Of a stretch of 64,000 bases of DNA, positions 26,652-35,636 are shown piece by piece. The DNA is taken from positions 21,859 to 85,858 of the forward strand of contig CAUBWJ010000009.1 in the NCBI GenBank assembly GCA_958439725.1. Direction: 5' to 3'. Each line of letters starts with the position of its first letter. The first letter of the stretch is position 1. The DNA comes from an uncultured Muribaculaceae bacterium. Its GTDB lineage: Bacteria; Bacteroidota; Bacteroidia; Bacteroidales; Muribaculaceae. The notes under the pieces are model-generated. The model saw only the letters and a program-made list of their open reading frames with translations, did no database searches and had not been told where the DNA came from. Both the position numbers and the translations under genes were made by a program.

Positions 26652-28166
26652 ATGGCTAAAAAAGCTTTACTCATGATTCTTGACGGATGGGGCATTGGCA
26701 ACCATTCCAAAAGCGACGTGATTTTCTCCACACCCACTCCCTATTGGGACAGTCTTCTGAAAGATTATCCCCACTCGCAGCTTCAGGCAAGCGGCGAGAA
26801 CGTAGGTCTGCCCGACGGCCAGATGGGCAACTCCGAGGTAGGCCACCTCAACATCGGTGCCGGACGCGTGGTCTATCAGGACCTCGTGAAAATCAACAAG
26901 GCCTGCGCCGACGGCTCAATCCTGGAGAATCCCGAAATAAAGAGCGCTTTCTCCTACGCCAAATCCACCGGAAAGGCAATCCACTTCATGGGCCTTACCT
27001 CCAACGGCGGCGTCCACTCATCGCTCGACCATCTATTTGCTCTCTGCGACATAGCCAAACATTACGGCCTTGAGAAAGTCTACATCCACTGCTTCATGGA
27101 CGGCCGCGACACCGACCCCCGCAGCGGCAAAGGCTTCATCGAGGAGCTGGAGGCCCACTGCGCCAAATCGGCCGGCGTGATCGCCTCCATCGTGGGCCGC
27201 TATTACGCCATGGACCGCGATAAGCGCTGGGAGCGCGTCAAGGAAGCCTACGACCTCCTTGTGAGCGGCAAGGGCGTTCAGGCCACCGACATGGTCAAGG
27301 CCATGCAGGACAGCTATGACGCCGACATAACCGACGAATTCGTAAAACCCATCAACAACTCCACCGTCGACGGCACCATCAAGGAAGGCGACGCTGTGAT
27401 TTTCTTCAACTACCGCAACGACCGCGCCAAAGAGCTCACCACCGTCCTCACACAGCACGACATGCCCGAAGCCGGAATGATGACCATCCCCGGACTCCAG
27501 TATTACTGCATGACCCCTTACGACGCTTCGTTCACCGGAGTTCACATCATCTTCGACAAGGAAAACGTAGGCAATACCCTCGGCGAATATCTCTCTAAGC
27601 TCAACAAGAAGCAGCTCCACATAGCCGAGACCGAGAAATACGCCCACGTGACATTCTTCTTCAACGGTGGCCGCGAGGCTCCTTTCGAAGGCGAGGAACG
27701 CATCCTGGTTGCATCGCCCAAAGTAGCCACTTACGACCTCAAGCCCGAGATGAGCGCCTATGAGGTGAAGGACAAACTCGTTGAGGCCATCCGCTCGCAG
27801 GAATACGACTTCATCGTTGTCAACTACGCCAACGGCGATATGGTGGGCCACACCGGAGTCTACGAGGCTATCGAGAAAGCCGTGAAGGCTGTCGACGAAT
27901 GTGTGCGCGACACCGTGGAAGCCGCCAAGGAATCGGACTACGAGGTAATCATCATCGCCGACCATGGCAATGCCGACAACGCCATCAATCCCGACGGCAC
28001 CCCCAATACCGCCCACTCGCTCAATCCCGTTCCCTGCGTCTACGTTACCGCACGCAAGGACGCTCATGTGGAAAACGGACGTCTCGCCGACGTAGCTCCC
28101 ACCATTCTCTCCATTATGGGCATACCCCAGCCTCAGGAAATGACCGGCCACTCGCTCATTGACTGA
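26652..28166 (+). CDS. gpmI: 2,3-bisphosphoglycerate-independent phosphoglycerate mutase
   Basis: Glycolytic enzyme interconverting 3- and 2-phosphoglycerate with two Mn2+. 504 residues, standard length. Asp11 in MILDGWG and the phosphorylated Ser61 in GNSEVGHLNIGAGR are visible, as are HCFMDGRDTDP, FFNYRNDRAKEL and the second metal site IIADHGNADNAI. Monocistronic, with a terminator directly behind. Confidence 0.97.
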   Translation: MAKKALLMILDGWGIGNHSKSDVIFSTPTPYWDSLLKDYPHSQLQASGENVGLPDGQMGNSEVGHLNIGAGRVVYQDLVKINKACADGSILENPEIKSAFSYAKSTGKAIHFMGLTSNGGVHSSLDHLFALCDIAKHYGLEKVYIHCFMDGRDTDPRSGKGFIEELEAHCAKSAGVIASIVGRYYAMDRDKRWERVKEAYDLLVSGKGVQATDMVKAMQDSYDADITDEFVKPINNSTVDGTIKEGDAVIFFNYRNDRAKELTTVLTQHDMPEAGMMTIPGLQYYCMTPYDASFTGVHIIFDKENVGNTLGEYLSKLNKKQLHIAETEKYAHVTFFFNGGREAPFEGEERILVASPKVATYDLKPEMSAYEVKDKLVEAIRSQEYDFIVVNYANGDMVGHTGVYEAIEKAVKAVDECVRDTVEAAKESDYEVIIIADHGNADNAINPDGTPNTAHSLNPVPCVYVTARKDAHVENGRLADVAPTILSIMGIPQPQEMTGHSLID

Positions 28167-28199
28167 TATCCCGCTTCAGGGACATCCCGATAAAAAGAA

Positions 28200-28245
28200 C
28201 CGGAGGGCAAAGCGGAACGAATCCGCTCTGCCCTCCGGCTTTATT
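28200..28245. terminator. Bidirectional terminator between gpmI and the PLB-like operon
   Basis: A 17-bp stem (28200-28216 with 28222-28238, one mismatch) with CTTTATTA on the plus side and TTCTTTTTAT on the minus side. It ends both gpmI and the four-gene minus operon. Confidence 0.85.
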
Positions 28246-28262
28246 AATGACTTTCCGAAGTA

Positions 28263-29921
28263 TTATTCCATGAACATCTTCACGCGGTTCCAGCGGCCGT
28301 CGAGTGCGTCGGGCACGCAGTCAACCTCTTCAGGCTGCTTCATGTCGGCCCACTGCGACTGGCTCCAGATGAAAGGCAGATGACGCACGTGTGCGGTTCC
28401 GAACTTCATCCAGAACGAGGTCTTGGTGCCGGTGATTGAAGGTTTGCGGCTGAGGTTGGCAAGCACTTCCTTTATCATGTCGGTTGAGCAGGCTTTGGCA
28501 TCCACAGAGCCGTCGGGGCGTGTGCGGTGCATTTCGGTAGTGCCGTAGCCCAGATCCCAGCGTCCGTAGACCGAGAGAGGTTCGCGGTCCTCGGTGTATG
28601 TTATAAGGGCTTTTGCCGAATCAATATCCGTTACGGTATCGATGCGGTCCCAGAGCTGGTTACGGCGCATCGGGCGCAGGTTCATGCTCTCGAGCTCATA
28701 GCCCACCCACCAGTTTATAGGCTGGTTCACACCGAAAATATGGGTAGGTGTGATCAGATGGTGGTCATAGTCCAGGAAAGTAGGCTCATAACCGGTGGAG
28801 TCGGTCTGCTTGATGGTCTTGCCGTCGCAGACAAAGAGCACCGTACGGTTGTAGCTCATCTCCACAAGGCCTATCTCGCCGGTATTGGCATCTACCAGAT
28901 GGTAACCGTTAAGATATGTGCCGGTGTTGTCAAGCTTGCAATACTCATAGAATTCCTGGATGGTACGCGAGAACTGCTCTGCGGCTGCCGAACGGTAGGT
29001 AAGCCATACTCCGAGCACCTTGGTCTTGTCATACAGATCCACGTGGGTAGTCTCGTTGAAGCCTATGCCGTTGCCGTTGAAGCCGAAATCGGTATTGGAA
29101 CCGAACTGGCCCTGACAGTTGGCGTTCTGCGTCACGAAGTCTTCGCCGATGCAGTAAGTGACTGCACATGACTGTGCCCAGAAGCAGCACCAGGAATTGT
29201 GTGTCCAGAAAGTGTTTCCGTCAGGCATCATCTTAGTGAATGCCGTGCAGTGTTCGGGCTTCTCGCGGCCTTCGTTGGAAGAACCGGCGCCTTTCGTACC
29301 TTCTTTCTTTGCCGAGCCGTAGCCCATCACCAGACCTATCTTGTCGCCTATGCAGTCGAACAGGTCATACTGAGAGTTGATGAATATCACGTCAAGGAAC
29401 GAAAGCGGCGTGTCACCGGCTCCGAGCTTGCTCTGCTCGGGGCCGTAGGATGAAAGGGCGAGATCGGCGTAGCCCACATTCTGGCGCGGAACGGCACCTA
29501 CGGCACCCTCGTAGATTCCGAGCTGACGGAACATCAGACGGGCTATTTTCTCTACCATCGGGTCGTCCTTGCGCTGGGCAACCCAGTCGCAGGTGTAGTT
29601 ATAGTTCTGGATTATGGTTTCGGCGGCTGCCGTAAGATATTCGGGCTTCACTTCCACGGAAATGGCGTCCTGCGGCGTTGAGCCCACAAGGAAGTTTTTC
29701 CAGGAGTTATTGCGCGTGGCGAGAATGAGTTCGCCCGTCTGCACCTTGCCCTGAACGTAGCCGGCGTTATATTCGTTCTGGAAAATGCTCACACCGGGAT
29801 TCTGGGCATAGATAGCATAGTTCCAGTTGTTGTCCACACACTGGGCGAAACCGCAGGTGTACTCGTCGAGCACAAACTGTGTGGCCTCTGTATTCTTGAA
29901 TTTTGGGGTGTATTTTGCCAT
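28263..29921 (-). CDS. Phospholipase B-like Ntn-hydrolase, copy 2
   Basis: 552 residues, no signal peptide (starts MAKYTPKFKNTEATQFVL). It shows the phospholipase B-like/LAMA fold pattern: an N-terminal chain with NAGYVQGKV, then Cys225 in HCTAFTKMMPDGNTFWTHNSW as presumed autocatalytic N-terminal nucleophile, then NTGTYLNGYHLVD, the region YTEDREPLSVYGRWDLG and DGSVDAKACS, each matching the order seen in animal PLBD1/PLBD2. The residues before Cys225 form a low-complexity linker (KKEGTKGAGSSNEGRE). PLB-like proteins are amidase or lipase relatives of penicillin acylase; true substrates are largely unknown. Last gene of the operon porin-MFS-PLB1-PLB2, 51 bp after its paralogue. Assignment is by remembered family motifs. 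Confidence 0.72.
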   Translation of the reverse strand: MAKYTPKFKNTEATQFVLDEYTCGFAQCVDNNWNYAIYAQNPGVSIFQNEYNAGYVQGKVQTGELILATRNNSWKNFLVGSTPQDAISVEVKPEYLTAAAETIIQNYNYTCDWVAQRKDDPMVEKIARLMFRQLGIYEGAVGAVPRQNVGYADLALSSYGPEQSKLGAGDTPLSFLDVIFINSQYDLFDCIGDKIGLVMGYGSAKKEGTKGAGSSNEGREKPEHCTAFTKMMPDGNTFWTHNSWCCFWAQSCAVTYCIGEDFVTQNANCQGQFGSNTDFGFNGNGIGFNETTHVDLYDKTKVLGVWLTYRSAAAEQFSRTIQEFYEYCKLDNTGTYLNGYHLVDANTGEIGLVEMSYNRTVLFVCDGKTIKQTDSTGYEPTFLDYDHHLITPTHIFGVNQPINWWVGYELESMNLRPMRRNQLWDRIDTVTDIDSAKALITYTEDREPLSVYGRWDLGYGTTEMHRTRPDGSVDAKACSTDMIKEVLANLSRKPSITGTKTSFWMKFGTAHVRHLPFIWSQSQWADMKQPEEVDCVPDALDGRWNRVKMFME

Positions 29922-29972
29922 GATTTGTCTTATGTTTAGATATTATACCTATAAATAGAGCTGATCTGCGGT

Positions 29973-31625
29973 TTACTCCATGAACATCTTTACGCGGTTC
30001 CACTGCCCGTCGATAGCGTCGGGGATGCAGTCCACCTCTTCAGGTTCCTTGAATCTGGCCCAGATGGAATCAGACCATATAAACGGAGTTCCGTCGATAT
30101 ATGCGCTTCCGAATTTCATCCAGAAGGATGTCTTGGTGCCGTTGATGGATGGTTTCATGGACAAATTGGCAAGCACTTCCTTGATTTCATTTGTGCCGAA
30201 AGCCTTGGCGTCGATTGAACCGTGGGGCTGGTAGCGGAGGAATTCCGATGTACCGTAGTTCTTGTCCCAACGTCCGGCAATCGAGATTGGCTCAAGGCTC
30301 TCGTTGTAGGTCACGAGGTTCTTTGCGTCGTCCATCGTGCGCACATTGGGTATATTGCGCCACAGCTGATAGCGGCGTTTTGGAGCGCCGTCAATGGTCT
30401 CGAGTTCGCGCCATATACGTTTGTAACTCGGGTTGTTGCAGCCCAGAACATGGTCGGTGGTTACCATGTGGTGATCCCAGTCGAGGAAGTTGGGAACGTA
30501 GCCGGTTGAATCCTCTACCTTAAGCTCCTTGCCGTCGGATTTGAACAGGGCGAAGCGGGCATAGCTCATGTCGATCATGCCGAATTCACCCTTGTAGGCG
30601 TCAACAAGCATGTAGGCATTAAGGTAGGTGCCGGTGTTGTCGAGTTTCACGTAGTCATAGAATTCGTCGATGGATTTCGAGAAGAATTCAGCTGCTGCGG
30701 CACGCCAGGTGAGCCAGATGCCGAGTGTCTTCGACTCATTGTAGAAGTAGGTCTCGGTGGTCTCGTTGAAACCTATGCCGTGGCCGTTGAAACCGAAATC
30801 GGTATTGGAACCGAACTGACCGGGGCAGAAAGAGTTCTGTGTGAGGAAATCCTCGCCGATCACATAGGTCATTGCACAGGTCTGTGCGAAGAAGCAGCAC
30901 CAGCTCGTGTGTGTCCAGAAAATCTGTCCGTCGGGCATTTTCTTCACGAAACCGGAGCAGTCGCCGGGTTTCCATTTCAGGGGATCTTTCTCCCCGTCGT
31001 GGAGAGTCTTCTCCTCTACGTCCTTCTCAAGCTGGTTGAGGGCCACGCCGAGTTCCTTGCCGGCTGCGTCCCACAGGTCCATCTGGGCGTTGAGGAAGTA
31101 GATGTCAATGAAGGTAAGAGGCTCGTCGCCGGTGTGCATCTTCGAATCCTCGGCGTCCATGTTGGCAAGCTTGAGGTCATCGAACTTCACGTCTTTCAGC
31201 GGCTCCTTGTCGGCCGAACCGTGGTAAATGCCGAGCATTCGGTACATGAGGCGCGCCAGGCTCTGGAATTTCACATCGGCCAGGTTTTTCTCCACAAGAT
31301 CTGTGAGATAGTTGTAATTCTGGGTAAGATGCTTTTCGGCGATTTCCACTCCGTTCGGCGGAATCTGGGTGGAGTTGGCGCCGGGGCCTTCGTCGAGCAC
31401 GTACCATCGCCAGGTATTGTTTCTGGTGGCTTTGATTACCTTATTGGTCTGGATTTTACCCTGCACATATCCGGCATTATACTCGTTCTGATAAATGCTT
31501 ACGGTAGGATCCTGGGCATAGACCGCATAGTTCCAGTTGTTGTCAACACACTGGGCGAAACCGCGTGTGTACTGGTTGAGCACATACTCGCGGGGCTCGG
31601 TGTTTTTGAAATTAGGAGTGTACAT
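29973..31625 (-). CDS. Phospholipase B-like Ntn-hydrolase, copy 1
   Basis: 550 residues, clearly paralogous to the downstream gene over the full length (shared GFAQCVDNNWNYA, NEYNAGYVQGK, GQFGSNTDFGFNG, SKSIDEFY/SRTIQEFY, LANLSxKPSI). The presumed nucleophile is Cys223 in DCSGFVKKMPDGQIFWTHTSW. The segment just before it differs completely between the paralogues, as expected for a processing linker. Start MYTPNFKNTEPREYV has no export signal, so a cytoplasmic location follows, unlike lysosomal eukaryotic relatives. Third gene of the operon, 41 bp after the MFS gene; divergence suggests two related substrates or a hetero-assembly. Confidence 0.72.
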   Translation of the reverse strand: MYTPNFKNTEPREYVLNQYTRGFAQCVDNNWNYAVYAQDPTVSIYQNEYNAGYVQGKIQTNKVIKATRNNTWRWYVLDEGPGANSTQIPPNGVEIAEKHLTQNYNYLTDLVEKNLADVKFQSLARLMYRMLGIYHGSADKEPLKDVKFDDLKLANMDAEDSKMHTGDEPLTFIDIYFLNAQMDLWDAAGKELGVALNQLEKDVEEKTLHDGEKDPLKWKPGDCSGFVKKMPDGQIFWTHTSWCCFFAQTCAMTYVIGEDFLTQNSFCPGQFGSNTDFGFNGHGIGFNETTETYFYNESKTLGIWLTWRAAAAEFFSKSIDEFYDYVKLDNTGTYLNAYMLVDAYKGEFGMIDMSYARFALFKSDGKELKVEDSTGYVPNFLDWDHHMVTTDHVLGCNNPSYKRIWRELETIDGAPKRRYQLWRNIPNVRTMDDAKNLVTYNESLEPISIAGRWDKNYGTSEFLRYQPHGSIDAKAFGTNEIKEVLANLSMKPSINGTKTSFWMKFGSAYIDGTPFIWSDSIWARFKEPEEVDCIPDAIDGQWNRVKMFME

Positions 31626-31666
31626 AAACTATTTGTTAGGTGATTTTGAATTCGTGTTGATTGTTG

Positions 31667-33076
31667 TCATTTGTCTGCTTCGGGAGCAGAAGCGGTTTTC
31701 GGCGCTGCGGAAGAGGTTGTGGCCGTTGCTTTGGCCGCGGTCTCTGTGGCAGATGCCTTGGGAGCGGTTACGGTGGCCTGAGCACCAGCACCGACTGCTA
31801 TGGGCTGTACTGAGCTTACATGAGCGGTACCACCGGAAACATCATGGTGTTCTTCATAATTCTTTCCTGCTACTATAATCTTACGGATTATTACCACAAT
31901 CAGGCCTGCGAAGCTGAGATACATACAGATCTTGAACGCGATAAGCGGGTTGGCGGAAGTGGATGTGTGGAAGATTTTGGCGATAAGGTCGATTAAAGGA
32001 GCTGCCACCACGTTGCCGATGGAGTCCATGGAAGCGAACCATGCCAGAGTGAGGGTAAGAGCCACACGTGAGGAAGCCTGCGACAGACGGTCATAGTAAT
32101 ATGGCTGTGCCACGCCGTAGAAATAAGTGGCGATAAGAATGCCGAGACCTACAATGAATACGTTGCTGGTAATCGACATGAGAAGGAAGCCGATGCCTAC
32201 GGCCACCATTACGGATATGGCCACGGTCTTTTTCAGTATCTTAAGACACCAGTTAAGGGTATAGCCCGAGGCCATGATGCCGAAGAACAGAATCGAGGTA
32301 AGGTCACCGGCCGTGGATGAATTGGTGTAACGGAATGGAATGTAAAGGCTGATTGCCGCAATCACGAAGGTGATTACGAAATAGTAGATACAATAGCGGA
32401 TGAGCATTCCCATGTTGACTTCCTTGCTGAACTTGTAGTGTACCTTGGGAGCGTTGAGTTTCTGGGCATCTGTTTTACGGATGTCGACAGGCTCAGTGAC
32501 GTATTTCTTGAAACCCTTGGCAAAGAACAGGGGGATAAACGGCAGAAGATAGACTGCGAACGGAAGACGCCAGTCGATTTTTGCAAGATAACCGGTGGCG
32601 ATCACGCAGGCCATGAGGACGAGGTTGAGGGTAGCCGAAGTATAACCGTACTGTGCCGTACGCTGCTTGCCTCCGAACATATCGGCGATAAAGGCTGTGG
32701 ACAGCGGGCTGAGGATACCGGCGAAGATGCCGATGAGGAAGCTGAGCACAATCAGCGTTATCATATTTGGCACGAAGAAGAACAGCACGCCGCAGATACC
32801 GTAGGCCAGGCAGGTCCACGCCGTAAGCTTGTTGTTGTTGAACTTGGTGCCTATCCAGCCGCCGAGAAACACGAACGGAATTGCGGCGATGTTAGGCCCG
32901 ATTTCGAGCAGCTGTGTCTCGAACTGGGTTGTTCCGGGGAATATCTTGGTTAAATCTCCCATTATAGGCGAAATAGCCAGGCCGGGGAGAGATGTGCATA
33001 TAAATATCACATACAGGTTGAACACGGCCCACAACGGCAGGAGCTTGCTGCCGTAGCCTGATTGAATACCTTTCAT
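31667..33076 (-). CDS. MFS transporter with Ala/Thr-rich C-terminal tail
   Basis: 469 residues with about 12 TM helices. The loop between helices 2 and 3 carries GGWIGTKFNNNKLT, a variant of the MFS signature, and the mid-point cytoplasmic loop is KKYVTEPVDIRKTDAQKL. The last 55 residues (from about EEHHDVSGG) are low complexity, rich in Ala, Thr and Ser (KASATETAAKATATTSSAAP), an unusual appendage. It lies 49 bp after the porin and before two hydrolases, so it probably brings their substrate, or removes a product, across the inner membrane. Substrate cannot be deduced. Confidence 0.82.
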   Translation of the reverse strand: MKGIQSGYGSKLLPLWAVFNLYVIFICTSLPGLAISPIMGDLTKIFPGTTQFETQLLEIGPNIAAIPFVFLGGWIGTKFNNNKLTAWTCLAYGICGVLFFFVPNMITLIVLSFLIGIFAGILSPLSTAFIADMFGGKQRTAQYGYTSATLNLVLMACVIATGYLAKIDWRLPFAVYLLPFIPLFFAKGFKKYVTEPVDIRKTDAQKLNAPKVHYKFSKEVNMGMLIRYCIYYFVITFVIAAISLYIPFRYTNSSTAGDLTSILFFGIMASGYTLNWCLKILKKTVAISVMVAVGIGFLLMSITSNVFIVGLGILIATYFYGVAQPYYYDRLSQASSRVALTLTLAWFASMDSIGNVVAAPLIDLIAKIFHTSTSANPLIAFKICMYLSFAGLIVVIIRKIIVAGKNYEEHHDVSGGTAHVSSVQPIAVGAGAQATVTAPKASATETAAKATATTSSAAPKTASAPEADK

Positions 33077-33125
33077 AATGATTTATATTTGAATGATTAA
33101 TATTGTTTCCGGCTATCGTAACGGT

Positions 33126-34457
33126 TCAGAAAGTGAACGCTATCTGAGTCTGGATGCGCGTGTCGTGCGCGCCCCCTATGTTCCAGGTCTGGCGGTGTCC
33201 CCACAGACCTTCTATACCCCACTGAAGATAAGGTGTGATATTGTAGAAGCAGTTCACGGCTGCATACAGCGCGTAGCGGTAGTTCTCTGATTCGGGAAGA
33301 GCATTGCAGTATTCGCGTACGTTCCATATCCTCGACTGCGAAGCCATGGCATTGAACTGCAGCTTAGGGGTGGGATTGTAGCTCACGCCGAAATTGATAC
33401 CCATCATGGGCGAGGACGACATGCGGCCGAGTTCGGAGTCCTTCGGAACAAACGAAAGCGGCTTGCCTGCGATGTCCTGCAGATAGTTGCCTATGCCGCG
33501 TCCGTAAGCGAACTGGTAATAGAATATCACTTTCGACGAAGGCGAGAGATTGCCTGAAAGCATGGCCCCCCACCCTGCCATGTGGCGTGTCTTGCCGGCC
33601 TCAAGGTCACGGTAGGCGAAATTGCGCAGGATACCCGACAGTCGCACGCGGTTCCACTGGGAGAAGGAATATTCCACCCATGCCGGAATATCGGGAATAA
33701 GCTGTTCGGCGGTTCCTATCACCTGCTTGCCGTCTTCCTCGGGATAGTCTTTTCCACGATAGTATCCGTTGGAGGAATAGAATGTGGGCATGTCAAGGCC
33801 GATGGCAAAGCGGAAACCATCGTAGGATTTCGATTTATATGAAATCTCGTAAGCCACATTGCTCACGCAGCCCGAGGGGCCTTCGGGGTCGATTGTGGGA
33901 GGCTGGCATGCGTAGTCGTCCTGAAACAGGGTGAGCTTCATGCCGGCGGTGAATCCCCGCCAGGTGATGTAGGCTCGCTGCAGCACTATGCTGGGGTCAA
34001 TTCCGTTTGTACCTATTTTCACGTAGCCTGAAATCTCATTGTCGGTTCCGGCCAGACCCACAATCTGCATGTCAACCGAACCGTTGATGGGATTGATATA
34101 GAAATCGCTTTTGTGTCCTGCGGTGGCCGGAACGGGAATGGCCGATGTGACAAAACTTATTCCGGCATCGGACTGCTTGTAAAGGTTATTGCCTATATCA
34201 TAGCCGAAGACCGGAGTTATTGAGCCACCTATAGTGAGAATAAAGTTATTGTTGGCGGATTTTACAGCGAATTTTGGAACGGGGATTGAACGGTTCTCCA
34301 CTGGACGTGTCTTTTTCAGTATGCCGGCCACCTCCGGGGTCATGCGGACGATTTCGAGTTTGTTTGACCGTTCTGCAACCGGAATTGAGTCCTGAGCTGC
34401 CACGTTTTGTGCAAGACACACAACCAATGCTGTTAAAAAGGTTGCTGAAGCTTTCAT
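33126..34457 (-). CDS. DcaP-like outer-membrane porin
   Basis: 443 residues. Sec signal peptide MKASATFLTALVVCLAQNVAAQ, a periplasmic N-terminal stretch, then a porin barrel (FILTIGGSITPVFGYDIGN, NGSVDMQIVGLAG, RIQTQIAFTF at the end with C-terminal Phe). The order fits the DcaP family of trimeric porins, which in Acinetobacter pass dicarboxylates and other small anions. First gene of the four-gene operon and presumably the entry pore. There is no SusC/SusD pair here, which points away from a glycan system. The DcaP label is from resemblance, so generic porin is the safe call. Confidence 0.72.
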   Translation of the reverse strand: MKASATFLTALVVCLAQNVAAQDSIPVAERSNKLEIVRMTPEVAGILKKTRPVENRSIPVPKFAVKSANNNFILTIGGSITPVFGYDIGNNLYKQSDAGISFVTSAIPVPATAGHKSDFYINPINGSVDMQIVGLAGTDNEISGYVKIGTNGIDPSIVLQRAYITWRGFTAGMKLTLFQDDYACQPPTIDPEGPSGCVSNVAYEISYKSKSYDGFRFAIGLDMPTFYSSNGYYRGKDYPEEDGKQVIGTAEQLIPDIPAWVEYSFSQWNRVRLSGILRNFAYRDLEAGKTRHMAGWGAMLSGNLSPSSKVIFYYQFAYGRGIGNYLQDIAGKPLSFVPKDSELGRMSSSPMMGINFGVSYNPTPKLQFNAMASQSRIWNVREYCNALPESENYRYALYAAVNCFYNITPYLQWGIEGLWGHRQTWNIGGAHDTRIQTQIAFTF

Positions 34458-34908
34458 TTTGAGTTAGGTCTTTTGTTTAATTAAGGGAAATTTCGACGTT
34501 TTTGTACTCCTTAAGTAATCGTTGTTTTAGGCGGCGGTTGCTATTGAAGGAGGAAGAGCGCCGTTGTGAAACGGCTTGTAAGGGACATTCATTATAAGTA
34601 TTTATAAACCTGATGAGCGTTGTCATTCTTTATTATCTCACTTATAAAAATCAAACAATAGACCACCGTTAAAGTTTCCATATTTAACATTTGCACTAAT
34701 TTTTAACACATCCCTTACTGTCTGAGATTTAGCGCACTGCCCCAGCATGTGTTGAGCATGCGGGACTGCTGTCGCCCCGCGGAATGCCCGGTGCTTTCAT
34801 AGAGTGACGTACTGTGCGGCAATTGCCGGATCATACGCATATATAATATAAAAGCGGGAGCGCGAACGATTTCTCATTCGCGCTCCCGTTTTTTAACTGT
34901 TGTCAGGT
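34458..34908. other. 451-bp intergenic region upstream of the porin operon
   Basis: It holds a rplT terminator at its right edge, a small hairpin with 6-bp arms (34560-34575), an AT-rich block (about 34590-34720) and a GCATG/CATGC inverted repeat near 34750. I could not find a clean TTTG/TAnnTTTG promoter for the minus-strand porin operon, so it may use another sigma factor or an activator. No gene or known RNA motif recognised. Confidence 0.6.
34855..34894. terminator. Bidirectional terminator after rplT
   Basis: A 12-bp perfect stem (34855-34866 with 34877-34888). T-tracts are present on both strands (TTTTTT plus side, CTTTTAT minus side). It ends the thrS-infC-rpmI-rplT operon. Confidence 0.85.
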
Positions 34909-35259
34909 TCAGGCGTTCTTCACTTTGTCAACAACGGCCTTGAAAGCGGCGGGGTTGTTGAGAGCGAGATCAGCGAGCACCTTGCGGTTGATTTCGATGC
35001 CCGACTTGTGGATAAGGCCCATCAGCTTGGAATAGCTGAGATCCTCCATGCGTGCGGCAGCGTTGATACGCTGAATCCACAGTGCGCGGAAATTGCGCTT
35101 TTTATCTTTACGGTCGCGGTAAGCGTATGTCAGACCTTTTTCCCAGGTGTTCTTGGCAACGGTCCATACATTGCGGCGGCAACCGAAGTATCCGCGGGTG
35201 AGTTTTAAGATTTTCTTTCTGCGAGCTCTTGAAGCTACATGATTTACTGATCTTGGCAT
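34909..35259 (-). CDS. rplT: 50S ribosomal protein L20
   Basis: 116 residues, basic N-terminus MPRSVNHVASRARRKKILKL, standard L20 length and sequence (ALWIQRINAAARM). Assembly-initiator protein binding 23S rRNA domain I. Last gene of thrS-infC-rpmI-rplT. The 131-bp gap to rpmI contains a short TCCGG/CCGGA inverted repeat that could serve an L20-type autoregulatory site, though I cannot show this. Confidence 0.97.
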   Translation of the reverse strand: MPRSVNHVASRARRKKILKLTRGYFGCRRNVWTVAKNTWEKGLTYAYRDRKDKKRNFRALWIQRINAAARMEDLSYSKLMGLIHKSGIEINRKVLADLALNNPAAFKAVVDKVKNA

Positions 35260-35390
35260 TGTTTTGTTGTTTTTTGAAAGTTAGCGGTCCGGCTTTGTGG
35301 TCCGGAACTCTTCTGTGCTAAGCGTTCGGTTAATAAATGGAATATAAATTCACGAATTAAATTGTGGATTTCGAGAAGCCCTGAGCCTGA

Positions 35391-35588
35391 TTATCTCATA
35401 GCGAGAAGTTCCTTTACAGCCTTCACATCGGTCTTGGCAAGAACGGTGAAGTGAGTAAGGTTACGTTTCTGCTTTTTGGTCTTCTTGGTGAGAATGTGGC
35501 TCTTGAAAGCGTGTTTTCTCTTGATCTTTCCTGATCCGGTAAGGGCGAACCTCTTTTTGGCACCGGAATTAGTCTTAATCTTAGGCAT
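35391..35588 (-). CDS. rpmI: 50S ribosomal protein L35
   Basis: 65 residues, MPKIKTNSGAKKRFALTGSG start and very basic composition, typical bL35. Forty-eight bases downstream of infC. Confidence 0.97.
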   Translation of the reverse strand: MPKIKTNSGAKKRFALTGSGKIKRKHAFKSHILTKKTKKQKRNLTHFTVLAKTDVKAVKELLAMR

Positions 35589-35636
35589 TTTTGTTTTTGT
35601 TAATTGTATTAATTCGAGTTATATCTCTTGATTTTC

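Noticed and set aside
27033..28151. Long open frame antisense to gpmI (372 codons)
   Set aside because: It lies entirely within a clear enzyme gene; high-GC codon bias commonly leaves such frames open. No promoter or domain.
28263..31625. Bile salt hydrolase or penicillin V acylase identity for the two Ntn-hydrolases
   Set aside because: Those enzymes are about 320-350 residues with the nucleophilic Cys at or near the N-terminus. Here the Cys is near residue 224 of 550, and downstream motifs follow the PLB-like order.
34458..34908. Structural RNA gene (RNase P, tmRNA, SRP RNA)
   Set aside because: None of the conserved core sequences of these RNAs is present; only short hairpins and AT-rich DNA are seen.
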